DNA of 64,000 nt. It comes from JBBSBL01 sp046330255. GTDB taxonomy: Bacteria; Actinomycetota; Thermoleophilia; Solirubrobacterales; Solirubrobacteraceae. This document shows positions 15,877 through 24,360 of the stretch, in pieces. A program made the translations under genes and the position numbers. The stretch is taken from positions 248,001 through 312,000 of the forward strand of contig JAXLTC010000001.1 in the NCBI GenBank assembly GCA_046330255.1, in the 5' to 3' direction. Numbering within the stretch: the stretch's first letter is position 1; each line of letters starts with the position of its first letter. The notes below the pieces were generated by a model that saw only the letters and a program-made list of their open reading frames with translations, searched no databases and was not told the DNA's origin.

Positions 15877-17241
15877 CTAGCGGCTCCGGGCCCGCGTCCG
15901 CCGCCCGCCCCGGCGCTCGGAGCGCTCGACGACGTCGACGATCGCCGGGATCCCCTCCAGCCGGAAGCGGTCGCGCAGCCGGTTCTCGAGGAAGTAGAGG
16001 TAGTCGCGGGTGACGCGCCTGCGGCTGTTGACCTGGACCGAGAAGCGCGGCGGCCGAGTGCCCGTCTGCGTCATGTAGAGCAGCTTGAGCCTTGCGCCGT
16101 GGCGCGCCGGAGGCTGGCGCGCGGCGACGAGCTCGCCGAGGAAGCGGTTGAGCTGCGAGGTCGGCACGCGGTGACCGGCCCGGTCCGAGAGCGCCAGCGC
16201 CTCGACCAGCAGCCGGTTGACGTGGCGGCCGGTCAGCGCGCTCACGGTGAGCACGCTCGGGCGCAGGCGCAGCTTGCGGGCGACGACGGCGCGCTCGTGC
16301 TCCAGGTCCACGTCGGCGCCGTCCTCCCCACCGGTGAGGTCCCACTTGTTGAGAGCGAGCGCGGTCGCGCACCCCTCGCGCATAGCGAGGTCGGCGATCC
16401 GCAGGTCCTGCGCGGTGACTCCGGCGCTCGCGTCGCAGACGACGAGCGCCACGTCCGCCCGGGCGGCCGCGCGGCGCGAGCGCAGCGCCGTGTAGTACTC
16501 GAGCGACTCCCCCACCTTCGCCTGGCGGCGCAGCCCGGCGGTGTCGATCAGGACCACCTCGCGCGCCGCGCCGCCCGCGAGCCCGGGCTCGACCGTCAAG
16601 GGGAGGTCGATCGCGTCGCGCGTGGTGCCCGCCTGCGGCGAGACGATCACCCGCTCCGACCCGGCGAGGCGGTTGACCAGCGAGGACTTGCCGACGTTCG
16701 GGCGCCCGAGCAGCGCGAGCCGGACCGCGTCGCCCTCGGGCTCCTCGGAGTCGGGCAGCAGCGCGGCCAGGCGGTCGAGCAGATCGCCCGTGCCGAGGCC
16801 CTGGGTCGCGGAGACAGCCACGGGCTCGCCCAGGCCCAGCCGGTGGAACTCGGCCGCCGCCGGGATGTCGGCGGCGACGTCGACCTTGTTGGCGGCGACC
16901 ACGACGGGGAGCCCCGCCCGCCTGAGCAGGTCGGCCATCTCCTCGTCGCCTGCCCGCAGGCCCGCGCGCGCGTCCACGACCAGCACCGCCGCCCGCGCGT
17001 CGGCGAGCGCGGCCCGCGCCTGGTCGCGGATCAGCCCGGCCAGGTGCGCATCGTCGGCGAGGTCGACGCCGCCGGTGTCGATCAAGGTGAACGCACGGCC
17101 GTTCCACTCGGCGCCCACCTCGTTGCGGTCGCGCGTGACGCCCGGCGTCTCGTGCACGACGGCGTCGCGCGTGCCGCTCAGGCGGTTGACGAGCGAGGAC
17201 TTCCCGACATTGGGGTATCCGACGACCGCGACCTTGGCCAT
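15877..17241 (-). CDS. der: Ribosome-associated GTPase Der (EngA)
   Basis: This 454-residue double-GTPase is needed for assembly of the 50S ribosomal subunit. Domain 1 has GYPNVGKS (8-15), DTGG (55-58) and NKVD (118-121). Domain 2 has GRPNVGKS (179-186), DTAG (233-236) and NKWD (298-301). A KH-like domain follows (about 355-440), and the protein ends in an arginine-rich tail. The gene lies 36 bp downstream of the methyltransferase gene in the cmk group, and cmk-der is a classic actinobacterial pair; here the methyltransferase is wedged between them. Confidence 0.97.
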   Translation of the reverse strand: MAKVAVVGYPNVGKSSLVNRLSGTRDAVVHETPGVTRDRNEVGAEWNGRAFTLIDTGGVDLADDAHLAGLIRDQARAALADARAAVLVVDARAGLRAGDEEMADLLRRAGLPVVVAANKVDVAADIPAAAEFHRLGLGEPVAVSATQGLGTGDLLDRLAALLPDSEEPEGDAVRLALLGRPNVGKSSLVNRLAGSERVIVSPQAGTTRDAIDLPLTVEPGLAGGAAREVVLIDTAGLRRQAKVGESLEYYTALRSRRAAARADVALVVCDASAGVTAQDLRIADLAMREGCATALALNKWDLTGGEDGADVDLEHERAVVARKLRLRPSVLTVSALTGRHVNRLLVEALALSDRAGHRVPTSQLNRFLGELVAARQPPARHGARLKLLYMTQTGTRPPRFSVQVNSRRRVTRDYLYFLENRLRDRFRLEGIPAIVDVVERSERRGGRRTRARSR

Positions 17242-17277
17242 GCGCCGCAGTATGCCGCCGCCGGCGCCCGCCCCCGC

Positions 17278-17997
17278 TCAGGCAGGGCGACGGGCGAGGA
17301 AGCAGAAGTGGCCGCAGAGCGCGAGCTTGGCCGAGTTGCGCGCGCCGGCGTCCGCCCCGAGCGCGCGGCCCGCGACCTCCAGCAGGGCGTTCAGCGGCGA
17401 GGTGCCGGTGAAGAAGCGGTCGAAGGAGCGCGGGGCGCCCGCCAGCCTGCGGGCGATCAGGGTCGCGCCGTCGACCCCGGGGCGCAGCTCGAGCGCCTGG
17501 AGCCCGGCGGCCGCCAGCAGGCGCACGAGGCCATACGGGGTCGGATTGGCGGTGCTGCGCGAGTGGTAGGGCTCGAGCTGCGACGTCGACCCGCCGATCA
17601 GCCCGCCGGGCCGCAGCACGCGCGCCGCGTCCGCGACCAGCTCGCGCGGCCGCTCGGCGTGCTCGAGCACCTGGCGGCACAGGATCGCGTCGGCGCAGCC
17701 GTCGGCGAGCGGGATCCGCACCCCGTCGAAGGCCAGGAAACGCGCGTCGTCGCGCGTGCGGCGCGCGACCTCCGGCGAATCGGGGAGATCGACGCCCGTC
17801 CACTCGAGGTCGGGGCGCACGGCCCGGAACAGGTCGACCGAGCCGCCCTCGCCGCAGCCGAGGTCCACGATCCGCGGGCCCGCCGCGGCGAGCACCGGCA
17901 CGTAGCGGTCGGCGTGCGCCTGGCGTGCGTGGTCGCGGGGAAGCGCCGAGCCGAGCTCGGACGCGAGATCGCCGCCGGGGAGGCGCGCGGCCCTCAC
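17278..17997 (-). CDS. Class I SAM-dependent methyltransferase
   Basis: The 239-residue protein starts at GTG 17997, overlapping the cmk stop by 4 nt. Motif I VDLGCGEGG (44-52), an acidic strand end (TGVDLPDSPE, about 70-79) and the DAILCRQVLEHAERP segment (about 110-124) define a Rossmann-type methyltransferase of the SAM-binding 11/25 group. The C-terminal part carries a family-specific region (FTGTSPLNALLEVAGRALG). The substrate is unknown; similar stand-alone enzymes modify glycans, lipids or small molecules. Tight coupling to cmk and der suggests constant expression. It is absent from the usual cmk-der order known in other actinobacteria. Confidence 0.85.
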   Translation of the reverse strand: MRAARLPGGDLASELGSALPRDHARQAHADRYVPVLAAAGPRIVDLGCGEGGSVDLFRAVRPDLEWTGVDLPDSPEVARRTRDDARFLAFDGVRIPLADGCADAILCRQVLEHAERPRELVADAARVLRPGGLIGGSTSQLEPYHSRSTANPTPYGLVRLLAAAGLQALELRPGVDGATLIARRLAGAPRSFDRFFTGTSPLNALLEVAGRALGADAGARNSAKLALCGHFCFLARRPA

Positions 17998-18605
17998 CGC
18001 GCGGCCCGCGCGAGCGCCGCGACCCGCTCGACGACCGCGTCGAGCGGGAGCCCCGTCGTGTCCAGCTCGACCGCGCCGGGGGCCGGCTCGAGAGCCGAGC
18101 GCCCGAGCGTGGAGTCGCGCCGGTCGCGCGCCGCCTGCTCGGCCGCGACGACGGCCTCCTCCGCCCCGATCTGGCCCGCACGCCGGCGGGCGCGCTCCGC
18201 CGGGTCCGCGGTCAGGAACACCTTCACCGCCGCGTCGGGCGCCACCGCGGTCGCGATGTCGCGTCCCTCGGCGACCCAGTCGCCCGTGGAGACGATCTCG
18301 CGCTGGCGCGCGACCATCGCGCTGCGCACGTCCGGGTCGGCCGCGGCGCGCGACGCGGCCTCGCTCGCCTGCGGCGAGCGGATCGCCACGGTCACGTCCT
18401 CCCCGTCCAGCAGCACCCGCTCGCCCAGCACGATCCGCGCCTCGCGCGCGGCCACGGCGGCCGGCACTCCCCGCCGCGCGGCCGCCAGGCCCACGCAGCG
18501 GTACATGGCGCCGGTGTCGAGATAGGTGAAGCCGAGCTCCTCCGCGACGGCGCGCGCGACCGTGGACTTCCCTGCGCCCGCGGGGCCGTCGATCGCGACG
18601 ACCAT
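17994..18605 (-). CDS. cmk: Cytidylate kinase
   Basis: This 203-residue enzyme phosphorylates CMP and dCMP with ATP. The P-loop GPAGAGKST spans residues 7-15. YLDTGAMYR, DIATAVAPDAAVKVFLTADP and the arginine-rich lid (ERARRRAGQ) are family hallmarks. Its ATG overlaps the aroA stop (ATGA) and its own stop overlaps the next start (GTGA), so it sits in the middle of a translationally coupled chain aroA-cmk-methyltransferase-der. Confidence 0.96.
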   Translation of the reverse strand: MVVAIDGPAGAGKSTVARAVAEELGFTYLDTGAMYRCVGLAAARRGVPAAVAAREARIVLGERVLLDGEDVTVAIRSPQASEAASRAAADPDVRSAMVARQREIVSTGDWVAEGRDIATAVAPDAAVKVFLTADPAERARRRAGQIGAEEAVVAAEQAARDRRDSTLGRSALEPAPGAVELDTTGLPLDAVVERVAALARAAR

Positions 18606-19906
18606 CAGCGTCCCCGCCGCAGGCTCGCCAGGTCCTCGACGAAGCCGGGGTAGGAGACGGCGGCGGCCTCGATCCCGTCCACCTCGACGCCCTCCTGGGA
18701 GGCGAGGCCGGCGACGGCGCCGAGCATCGCAAGGCGGTGGTCGCCACGGGCGTGCAGCCGCCCGCCCCGCAGGCCGCCGCCGCCCCGCACGGCGAAGCCG
18801 TCCGCGGTCGCCTCGATCTCGCCGCCCAGCCCTGCCAGGCCGTCGACGACGGCGGCGATGCGGTCGCTCTCCTTCAGGCGCAGCTCGCCCGCGCCGCGGA
18901 CCACGGTCTCGCCCTCGGCGAAGCAGCCCAGCAGCGCCACCAGCGGCAGCTCGTCGATCGCCAGCGGCACCTCGTCCGCCTCGACGGCGGTTCCCTTCAG
19001 CTCGCCGTGGCGCGCGAGGAGGTCGCCGCTCGGCTCGCTGTCGGCGGCGGCGGAATCGCGCGGCTCGAGCTCGCCGTCGATCCGCGCGCCCATGCGCCGC
19101 GCGATCGCGACCAGACCGGTGCGGGTCCAGTTGACGCCGGTGCCGCGGACGGACACCTCGGCGCCGGGGACCAGCAGGCCCGCCACCAGCATGAAGGCTG
19201 CCGAGGAGACGTCGCCCGGCACCGAGATCTCATCCAGCTCCAGCTCGTCCACGGAGCGGATCGCGATCCGGTCGCCCTCGCGCTCCACGGCAACGCCCGC
19301 CGCGCGCAGCATGCGCTCCGTGTGGTCGCGGCTGGGAACCGGCTCGACCACGGCGGTCTCGGCGTCGGTGAGCAGCCCGGCCAGCAGGACGCAGGACTTG
19401 ACCTGGGCGCTTGCGACCGGCAGCTCGTACTCGATTCCGCGCAGCGCGGCGCCATGGATCGTGAACGGCGGGAAGCGCCCCTCGCGCGCCTCCACCCGGG
19501 CGCCCATGCGCTCGAGCGGCTCGGCGATGCGATCCACCGGCCGGCGACGGATCGAGCGGTCGCCGTCCAGGGTCCAGGACGTTCCCTCGAGGCCGGCGAG
19601 CCAGCCCGGCAGCAGCCGCATCAGGGTCCCGCTGTTGGCCACGTCGATCGGCGCCTCCGGCTCCTCCGCTCCGCGCAGGCCGGTGCCGCGGACCAGCAAC
19701 TCGTCCGGGCGAGCCTCCACCACCGCCCCGAGCGCCCGCAGCGCGTTCGCCGTCGCGTTCGTGTCCGCGCTGTCGAGGTAGCCGCGCACCAGCACGGGCT
19801 CCGCGGCCATCGCCGCGAGCAGCGCCGCGCGATGGGAGATCGACTTGTCGGGCGGCGCGTCGACCGCGCCGCGCAACCGGCGCGCGGGCTCGAAGCGGGT
19901 CTTCAC
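18605..19906 (-). CDS. aroA: 3-phosphoshikimate 1-carboxyvinyltransferase (EPSP synthase)
   Basis: This enzyme joins shikimate-3-phosphate and phosphoenolpyruvate in the sixth step of the chorismate pathway. Start GTG 19906 overlaps the tyrA stop by 4 nt and gives 433 residues. The substrate lysine motif DKSISHR (20-26), the NSGTLMRLL segment and the C-terminal KESDR and GDHRLAM motifs are all present, so it should be active. In NSGTLMRLLPG the class I PEP-loop glycine region differs from the enterobacterial NAGTAMRPL, so its class should be checked by alignment. It is coupled with tyrA upstream and cmk downstream. Confidence 0.96.
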   Translation of the reverse strand: MKTRFEPARRLRGAVDAPPDKSISHRAALLAAMAAEPVLVRGYLDSADTNATANALRALGAVVEARPDELLVRGTGLRGAEEPEAPIDVANSGTLMRLLPGWLAGLEGTSWTLDGDRSIRRRPVDRIAEPLERMGARVEAREGRFPPFTIHGAALRGIEYELPVASAQVKSCVLLAGLLTDAETAVVEPVPSRDHTERMLRAAGVAVEREGDRIAIRSVDELELDEISVPGDVSSAAFMLVAGLLVPGAEVSVRGTGVNWTRTGLVAIARRMGARIDGELEPRDSAAADSEPSGDLLARHGELKGTAVEADEVPLAIDELPLVALLGCFAEGETVVRGAGELRLKESDRIAAVVDGLAGLGGEIEATADGFAVRGGGGLRGGRLHARGDHRLAMLGAVAGLASQEGVEVDGIEAAAVSYPGFVEDLASLRRGR

Positions 19907-20973
19907 GCGCGCGTCACCCGCAGCCCGTCGCCCTCCAGGACCTCCTGCGCGCGTCCCGCCGGCCCGTCGCCGGCGATCCACAGCGCGACGACGCCCTCGC
20001 CGCCGCCGGGAGCCGGGTAGAGGGCCATGTCCGTGATGTTGACCCCCGCGCGGCCCAGCGCGAGCGCGACCTCCGCGACGACGCCCGGGCGATCCGGCAC
20101 GGCCACCCGCAACTCGTGGACCAGCCCGCCCGCCAACTGGCTCCCGAGCAGCCTGCGCCGCTCCGCGGCCGCCGCCTCGTTCCAGGCCTCCACCGCCGCG
20201 GCGTCACCGGCCGCCAGCGACGCGCGCACGGCCCCGATCCGCTCGCTGACCTCGTCGAGCGCCCGCACCAGCGCCTCGCGGTTGGAGAGGTAGATGTCGG
20301 TCCAGATCGCGCTGTTGGCCCCCGCCACCCGGGTCGCGTCGCGGAAGCTCGGCCCGGTCGCCGGCAGGCGCTCGCCCTCCGAGGCGAGCGCCCCGCCGAC
20401 CTGCGCCACGAGCACGTTCGCGAGCACGTGGGGCAGGTGGGAGACGCCGGCGAGGATCCGGTCGTGCGTCTCGGCGTCGATCGCCTGCGGATGCGCGCCG
20501 AGCGAAGCGAGCAGCCGGTAGAGGCGCTCGAGGCCGGTGCCCCTGGTGCGCGCGGTCGGCGTCAGGTACCAGGTCGCGCCCTCGAAGAGGTCCGCGCGCG
20601 CGTTCTCGACACCGGCGCTCTCGGCCCCCGCCAGCGGGTGACCGCCCACGAAGCGCGGATCGTCGTGGGCCGCGACGACAGCGCGCTTGGTCGAGCCGAC
20701 GTCGGTCACGACGGCGTCCGCGCTCGCGGCCTCGAGAGCGGCGCCGACCGCCGCGGGCAGCGCGCCCACCGGCGCGGCCACCACGACGACGTCGGCCCCG
20801 TCCACCGCCTGCCCGAGCGACGCGGCGCCCGCGTCCAGCGCGCCGCGGCCGGCGGCCGCGTGCACCGCGTCGGGGTCGGGGTCCCATCCGTGCACCTCGG
20901 CGCCTGCCCGCTCGCGCGCGGCGAGCGCGACCGAGCCGCCGATCAGCCCGACCCCGAGGACCGCGACGCGCAC
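19903..20973 (-). CDS. tyrA: Prephenate dehydrogenase with C-terminal ACT domain
   Basis: This is the tyrosine-branch enzyme that decarboxylates prephenate to 4-hydroxyphenylpyruvate with NAD(P). The protein has 356 residues: nucleotide-binding GVGLIGGS (7-14), the TDVGSTK and HPLAGAES active-site segments, an all-helical dimerisation half, and an ACT domain from about residue 280 (ELRVAVPDRPGVVAEVALALG) that probably gives feedback control by tyrosine. It is followed with a 4-nt overlap by aroA and preceded by aroF with a 13-bp gap, so enzymes of chorismate and tyrosine synthesis are made together. Confidence 0.95.
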   Translation of the reverse strand: MRVAVLGVGLIGGSVALAARERAGAEVHGWDPDPDAVHAAAGRGALDAGAASLGQAVDGADVVVVAAPVGALPAAVGAALEAASADAVVTDVGSTKRAVVAAHDDPRFVGGHPLAGAESAGVENARADLFEGATWYLTPTARTRGTGLERLYRLLASLGAHPQAIDAETHDRILAGVSHLPHVLANVLVAQVGGALASEGERLPATGPSFRDATRVAGANSAIWTDIYLSNREALVRALDEVSERIGAVRASLAAGDAAAVEAWNEAAAAERRRLLGSQLAGGLVHELRVAVPDRPGVVAEVALALGRAGVNITDMALYPAPGGGEGVVALWIAGDGPAGRAQEVLEGDGLRVTRA

Positions 20974-20986
20974 CCTCCGCAGCCGC

Positions 20987-22033
20987 CTACGCCGCCGCCG
21001 CGCCGGCCGACGCCGACTTGCCGGCCAGGGCCGCCGCCTGCTCGACCCTCGCCGCGTAGGCGGCGAAGTCGCTCGCGACGAGCGCCTGCGGCCCGTCGCA
21101 GATCGCCGCCTCAGGGTTGGGGTGCACCTCGACGATCACGCCATCGGCGCCCGCGGCCGCGGCGGCGAGCGAGAGCGGCTCGACCAGGTCGCGGCGTCCC
21201 GCGGCGTGGCTGGGGTCGACGATGACCGGGAGGTGGCTGAGCTCCTTGAGCACGGGGATCGCGGTCAGGTCGAGCGTGAAGCGGTACGCGGTCTCGAACG
21301 TGCGGATCCCGCGCTCGCAGAGGATCACCGAGCCGTTGCCCTCCTTGAGCACGTACTCCGCCGCCATCAGCAGTTCCTCGAGGGTGGCCGACAGGCCGCG
21401 CTTGAGGATCGCCGGGCGGCCGGCGCGGCCGATCTCGGTCAGGAGCGGGTAGTTCTGCATGTTGCGCGCGCCGACCTGAATCGCGTCTGCGACCTCGAGC
21501 ACGGCCTCCATGTCGCGCGCGTCCATCAACTCGGTCACCACCGGCAGGCCGGTCTCCTCGCGTGCCTCGGCGAGCAGCCGCAGGCCCTCCTGGCCGAGCC
21601 CCTGGAACGAGTAGGGCGAGGTTCGCGGCTTGTAGGCCCCGCCGCGCAGCATCGTGGCGCCGCCGGCGCTCACCGCGCGCGCCGTCTCGAGCGTCTGCTC
21701 GCGCGACTCGACGGTGCAGGGCCCCGCGATCATCGCGAAGTGCGGACCGCCGATGCGGCGGCCGGCGATCTCGAGCACCGTGTCGGAGCCGTGGGTCAAC
21801 TGGCGCGAGGCCAGCTTGTAGGGCTTGACGATCGGCACCACGCGGTCGACGAACGGCAGGGTCTCGAGGCCGAGCCCGGCGACCCTGGAGTCGCGCTCGC
21901 GGTCACCCATCGCGCCGACCACGGTCAGCGTCTCACCGCGGCTGACGTGCGCGGCCGCGCCCGTGGCCTCGACGCGGCGCACGACCTCGGACACCTCCTC
22001 CTCGGTGGCCCCTTCGCTCATGACGATCATCAT
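20987..22033 (-). CDS. aroF: 3-deoxy-7-phosphoheptulonate synthase (DAHP synthase, AroF/KdsA-like type)
   Basis: This enzyme makes the first intermediate of the shikimate pathway from phosphoenolpyruvate and erythrose-4-phosphate. Residues 1-65 form a ferredoxin-like/ACT-type regulatory domain (MMIVMSEGATEEEVSEVV). The catalytic barrel follows with AGPCTVES, KPRTSPYSFQGLG, a metal-site cysteine in AGPC and the distal DPSHAAGRR. This is the type I-beta enzyme family of Thermotoga and many actinobacteria. The first ATG of ATGATG at 22033 follows AAAGGAAG by 7 nt. A TATGTT -10-like box lies at 22069-22064. Confidence 0.95.
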   Translation of the reverse strand: MMIVMSEGATEEEVSEVVRRVEATGAAAHVSRGETLTVVGAMGDRERDSRVAGLGLETLPFVDRVVPIVKPYKLASRQLTHGSDTVLEIAGRRIGGPHFAMIAGPCTVESREQTLETARAVSAGGATMLRGGAYKPRTSPYSFQGLGQEGLRLLAEAREETGLPVVTELMDARDMEAVLEVADAIQVGARNMQNYPLLTEIGRAGRPAILKRGLSATLEELLMAAEYVLKEGNGSVILCERGIRTFETAYRFTLDLTAIPVLKELSHLPVIVDPSHAAGRRDLVEPLSLAAAAAGADGVIVEVHPNPEAAICDGPQALVASDFAAYAARVEQAAALAGKSASAGAAAA

Positions 22034-22374
22034 CCGGTCACTTCCTTTCGCTGCGGCTCGCAGAACATAGGGAACGGGCGGGCTCGGGGAGCCCTTCGGG
22101 AACGGCGCTCGACGCCTGCGGCACGGCGCCCGTCGCGGGCGCGGCGTGGGTCGAGCGCCTAGCTAAATCGCCAGGAGCGGAAAGCGCGATAGCCCACGCG
22201 GCGCGCGGTGCGGCCGACGGCGGCGCTGCCGAGGTGCGGGCTCGCGGACATCGACCGCCCATTGAAGCAGAGCCGTGCCGTCGCCGCGAGGCGCGGTCTC
22301 GTTCTTGCCGCGACGCCGTCCGCTAAGTTCCCACGCTTCGACCGTCGCAACCGACCCGGGAGGACTTCCCCGTG
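22034..22374. other. Divergent intergenic region between aroF and the lipoprotein gene
   Basis: These about 340 bases hold no convincing gene. On the minus strand a ribosome site (AAAGGAAG) and a TATGTT box (22069-22064) fit an aroF promoter. A GGGCTC/GAGCCC hairpin lies near 22090-22105. On the plus strand TAAGTT (22323-22328) and GGGAGG (about 22358) precede the lipoprotein start. No T-box, trp leader peptide or riboswitch was recognised. Confidence 0.5.
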
Positions 22375-22830
22375 ATGCCGCACCACCGCGCCGGCGCAGC
22401 CGCCGCGCTCTTGGCCGTGACACTCGCCGCCGGCTGCGGCGGGGGCGGCAGCGACCGGTTGAGCCAGGCGGACTTCCAGCAGAAGGCCGACGCCATCTGC
22501 CAGCGCTCGCGCGACCAGATCCAGCCGCTGGCCAAGGGCGCGAACACCGTCGAGGGCCTGAAGAAGTACGCCGGCGCAGCGGCGTTCTCGATCGCGGCCG
22601 AGGCCAAGGCGCTCTCGGCGCTGAAGCCGCCCGAGGACAAGCAGGACGCGTTCAACCGCGCCAAGGCGCTGGTCGCCTGGCAGGCCAAGCAGGCGGTCGC
22701 GCTCTTCCAGGCCGCCTCCGCGCGCGACCCGCAGAAGGTCAATCAGGTGGCCAAGGAGCTCAGCTCGCGGCGGGCCGAGGGCAGGCAGATCGGACAGGAG
22801 CTGGGGCTCAAGGTCTGCGGCCAGGGCTGA
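22375..22830 (+). CDS. Small secreted lipoprotein, function unknown
   Basis: This 151-residue protein starts at ATG 22375 (a GTG lies directly in front) with GGGAGG upstream. The N-terminus has a hydrophobic stretch ending LAAGC followed by a Gly/Ser linker, a lipobox for lipid attachment. The mature part is helical and charged, with two cysteines (AICQ and KVCG) at its ends, resembling four-helix lipoproteins common in soil actinobacteria. It stands alone on the plus strand between the aroF and hisC transcription units, so it is independently transcribed. No function can be assigned. Confidence 0.75.
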   Translation: MPHHRAGAAAALLAVTLAAGCGGGGSDRLSQADFQQKADAICQRSRDQIQPLAKGANTVEGLKKYAGAAAFSIAAEAKALSALKPPEDKQDAFNRAKALVAWQAKQAVALFQAASARDPQKVNQVAKELSSRRAEGRQIGQELGLKVCGQG

Positions 22831-22861
22831 GCGCGCCGGCGTGCCGCCCCGCGCCGGGCGG

Positions 22862-23950
22862 CTAGACGCTCGCCAGCAGCGCCCCGAGCTCGCGCAGGAA
22901 GCGCTCGTTCTCCGCGGGCCGCCCGACGGTGACCCGCAGCGCGCCCTCGCGGCCGAGCGCCCGGCCCGCGCGCACGAGAACGCGGCGGCGGCCGAGCTCG
23001 GCGACGACCTCCGCCTCCTCCGCCTCGGCCGGCAGCGTCAGCCAGACGAAGTTCGCCTGGCTGTCGGCGCTCGGCACGCCCAGCTTCCGCAGGCCGTCCT
23101 CGAGCTCGAGCCGCGCGGCGATCGTGCGCTCCACCCGGCTCGCGACCTCGTCGCTGTGGCGCAGGGCCTCGCATGCCGCCGCCTGCGCGGCGACATTGCA
23201 GAAGAACGGCTGGCGAACCTGGTCGACGGCCACGCGCAGCTCCTCGGAACCGCACAGGGCGAAGCCCACGCGCAGGCCGGCCAGGCCGTGAACCTTGCTG
23301 AAGGTCCGCAGCAGGGCGAGGTTGGGGTGGCGCGCGAGCAGGTCGATCGAGGCGTCCGGGTCGTCCAGGGTGGAGAACTCGCAGTAGGCCTCGTCGACGA
23401 TCACGCAGACGTGGCGCGGGATCGCGGCGACGAAGCGCGCCACGTCCTCGAGCGGGCGCGCCGTGCTGGTGGGGTTGTTCGGGTTGCAGACGACCACCAG
23501 GCGGGTCGCGGCGGTGACCTCGGCCGCCATCGCGTCGAGGTCGTAGCGCTCGTCCGGGTCGAGCCGCACCTCGATCGCGCGCGCACCCGTCGTCGCGGCC
23601 AGGTGCGGGTAGACCGAGAACGACGGCCATCCGTAGACGACCTCGGCGCCGGGCTCGAGCAGCGCCTCGCCGGCGGCGAGCAGCACGTCGCAGGACCCGT
23701 TGCCAATCGCGATCCGCGCCGCGGGCACCCCGTAGCGCTCCGCGAGCGCGGCGCGCAGCGCGCCGTTGGCGGGGTCGGGGTAGCGGTGCGCGGAGGCGAG
23801 CGCCCGGTGCGCGGCCGACAGCACCTCGGGCAGCGGCGCGAACGGCGCCTCGTTGCTCGCGAGCAGCGCGACCTCGCCGTCGAGCGCGTAGCCGTCGGCG
23901 GCCGGGTAGACCGGGATGCGCCGGATCCGCTCCGCGAACTCGATCGCCAT
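22862..23950 (-). CDS. hisC: Histidinol-phosphate/aromatic amino acid aminotransferase
   Basis: This 362-residue PLP enzyme of aminotransferase fold type I starts at ATG 23950. Visible are ASNEAPFAPLP (31-41), CNPNNPTST (155-163), DEAYCEF (186-192) and the PLP lysine K219 in LLRTFSKVHGLAG. HisC-family members transaminate imidazole-acetol phosphate and often the aromatic keto acids as well. It is placed among aroF, tyrA and aroH, away from other his genes, so a role in the last step of phenylalanine and tyrosine synthesis is at least as likely as histidine synthesis. Confidence 0.9.
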   Translation of the reverse strand: MAIEFAERIRRIPVYPAADGYALDGEVALLASNEAPFAPLPEVLSAAHRALASAHRYPDPANGALRAALAERYGVPAARIAIGNGSCDVLLAAGEALLEPGAEVVYGWPSFSVYPHLAATTGARAIEVRLDPDERYDLDAMAAEVTAATRLVVVCNPNNPTSTARPLEDVARFVAAIPRHVCVIVDEAYCEFSTLDDPDASIDLLARHPNLALLRTFSKVHGLAGLRVGFALCGSEELRVAVDQVRQPFFCNVAAQAAACEALRHSDEVASRVERTIAARLELEDGLRKLGVPSADSQANFVWLTLPAEAEEAEVVAELGRRRVLVRAGRALGREGALRVTVGRPAENERFLRELGALLASV

Positions 23951-23973
23951 CGCGCGGATTGTGACGCGCGCCG

Positions 23974-24360
23974 CTACTGCGCGGCTTCGAGGTCCGTCCG
24001 CAGCGACGCGGCCTCGCCCAGGTAGACGTGCCTGACGGGCCGCCCGTCCGGCATGTGGCAGTGGACCAGCGCCCGGATCACGCGCGGCAGCGCTCCCGGT
24101 ACCGGCACCTCGCGCGCGCACAGCAACGGGACGCCCTCGAGCCCCATCGCGCGCGCCGCGACGGCCGGGAACTCCGCGTTGAGGTCGTCGGTCATCGTGA
24201 AGAGGCAGGAGACCATCGCCTCCGCGCCGAGATCGTTGCGCGCCATCAGCTCGGACATCAGCTCGGTCGTCCCGCCGAGAATCGCCTCGCGCTCGTTGCG
24301 GTCCACCGAGATGGCGCCTCGCAGCGCGTGCAGCCTCATGACGGCGGCGGATTCTGCCAT
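23974..24360 (-). CDS. aroH: Chorismate mutase, AroH type
   Basis: This 128-residue monofunctional chorismate mutase is of the Bacillus-like trimeric AroH family, which converts chorismate to prephenate, the TyrA substrate. Family residues include the N-terminal LRGAISVDRN, the PAVAARAMGLEGVPLLC segment (Arg and Cys of the active site) and RHVYLGEAASLRTDL. The ATG at 24360 overlaps the rluB stop; ATG 24339 matches the usual family start better and is an alternative. It completes, with aroF, tyrA, aroA and hisC, a near-contiguous aromatic amino-acid block. Confidence 0.93.
   Translation of the reverse strand: MAESAAVMRLHALRGAISVDRNEREAILGGTTELMSELMARNDLGAEAMVSCLFTMTDDLNAEFPAVAARAMGLEGVPLLCAREVPVPGALPRVIRALVHCHMPDGRPVRHVYLGEAASLRTDLEAAQ

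Noticed and set aside
15236..18181. 981-residue minus-strand frame across metK, der and the methyltransferase
   Set aside because: It is in a different frame from all three recognised proteins and is arginine-rich throughout.
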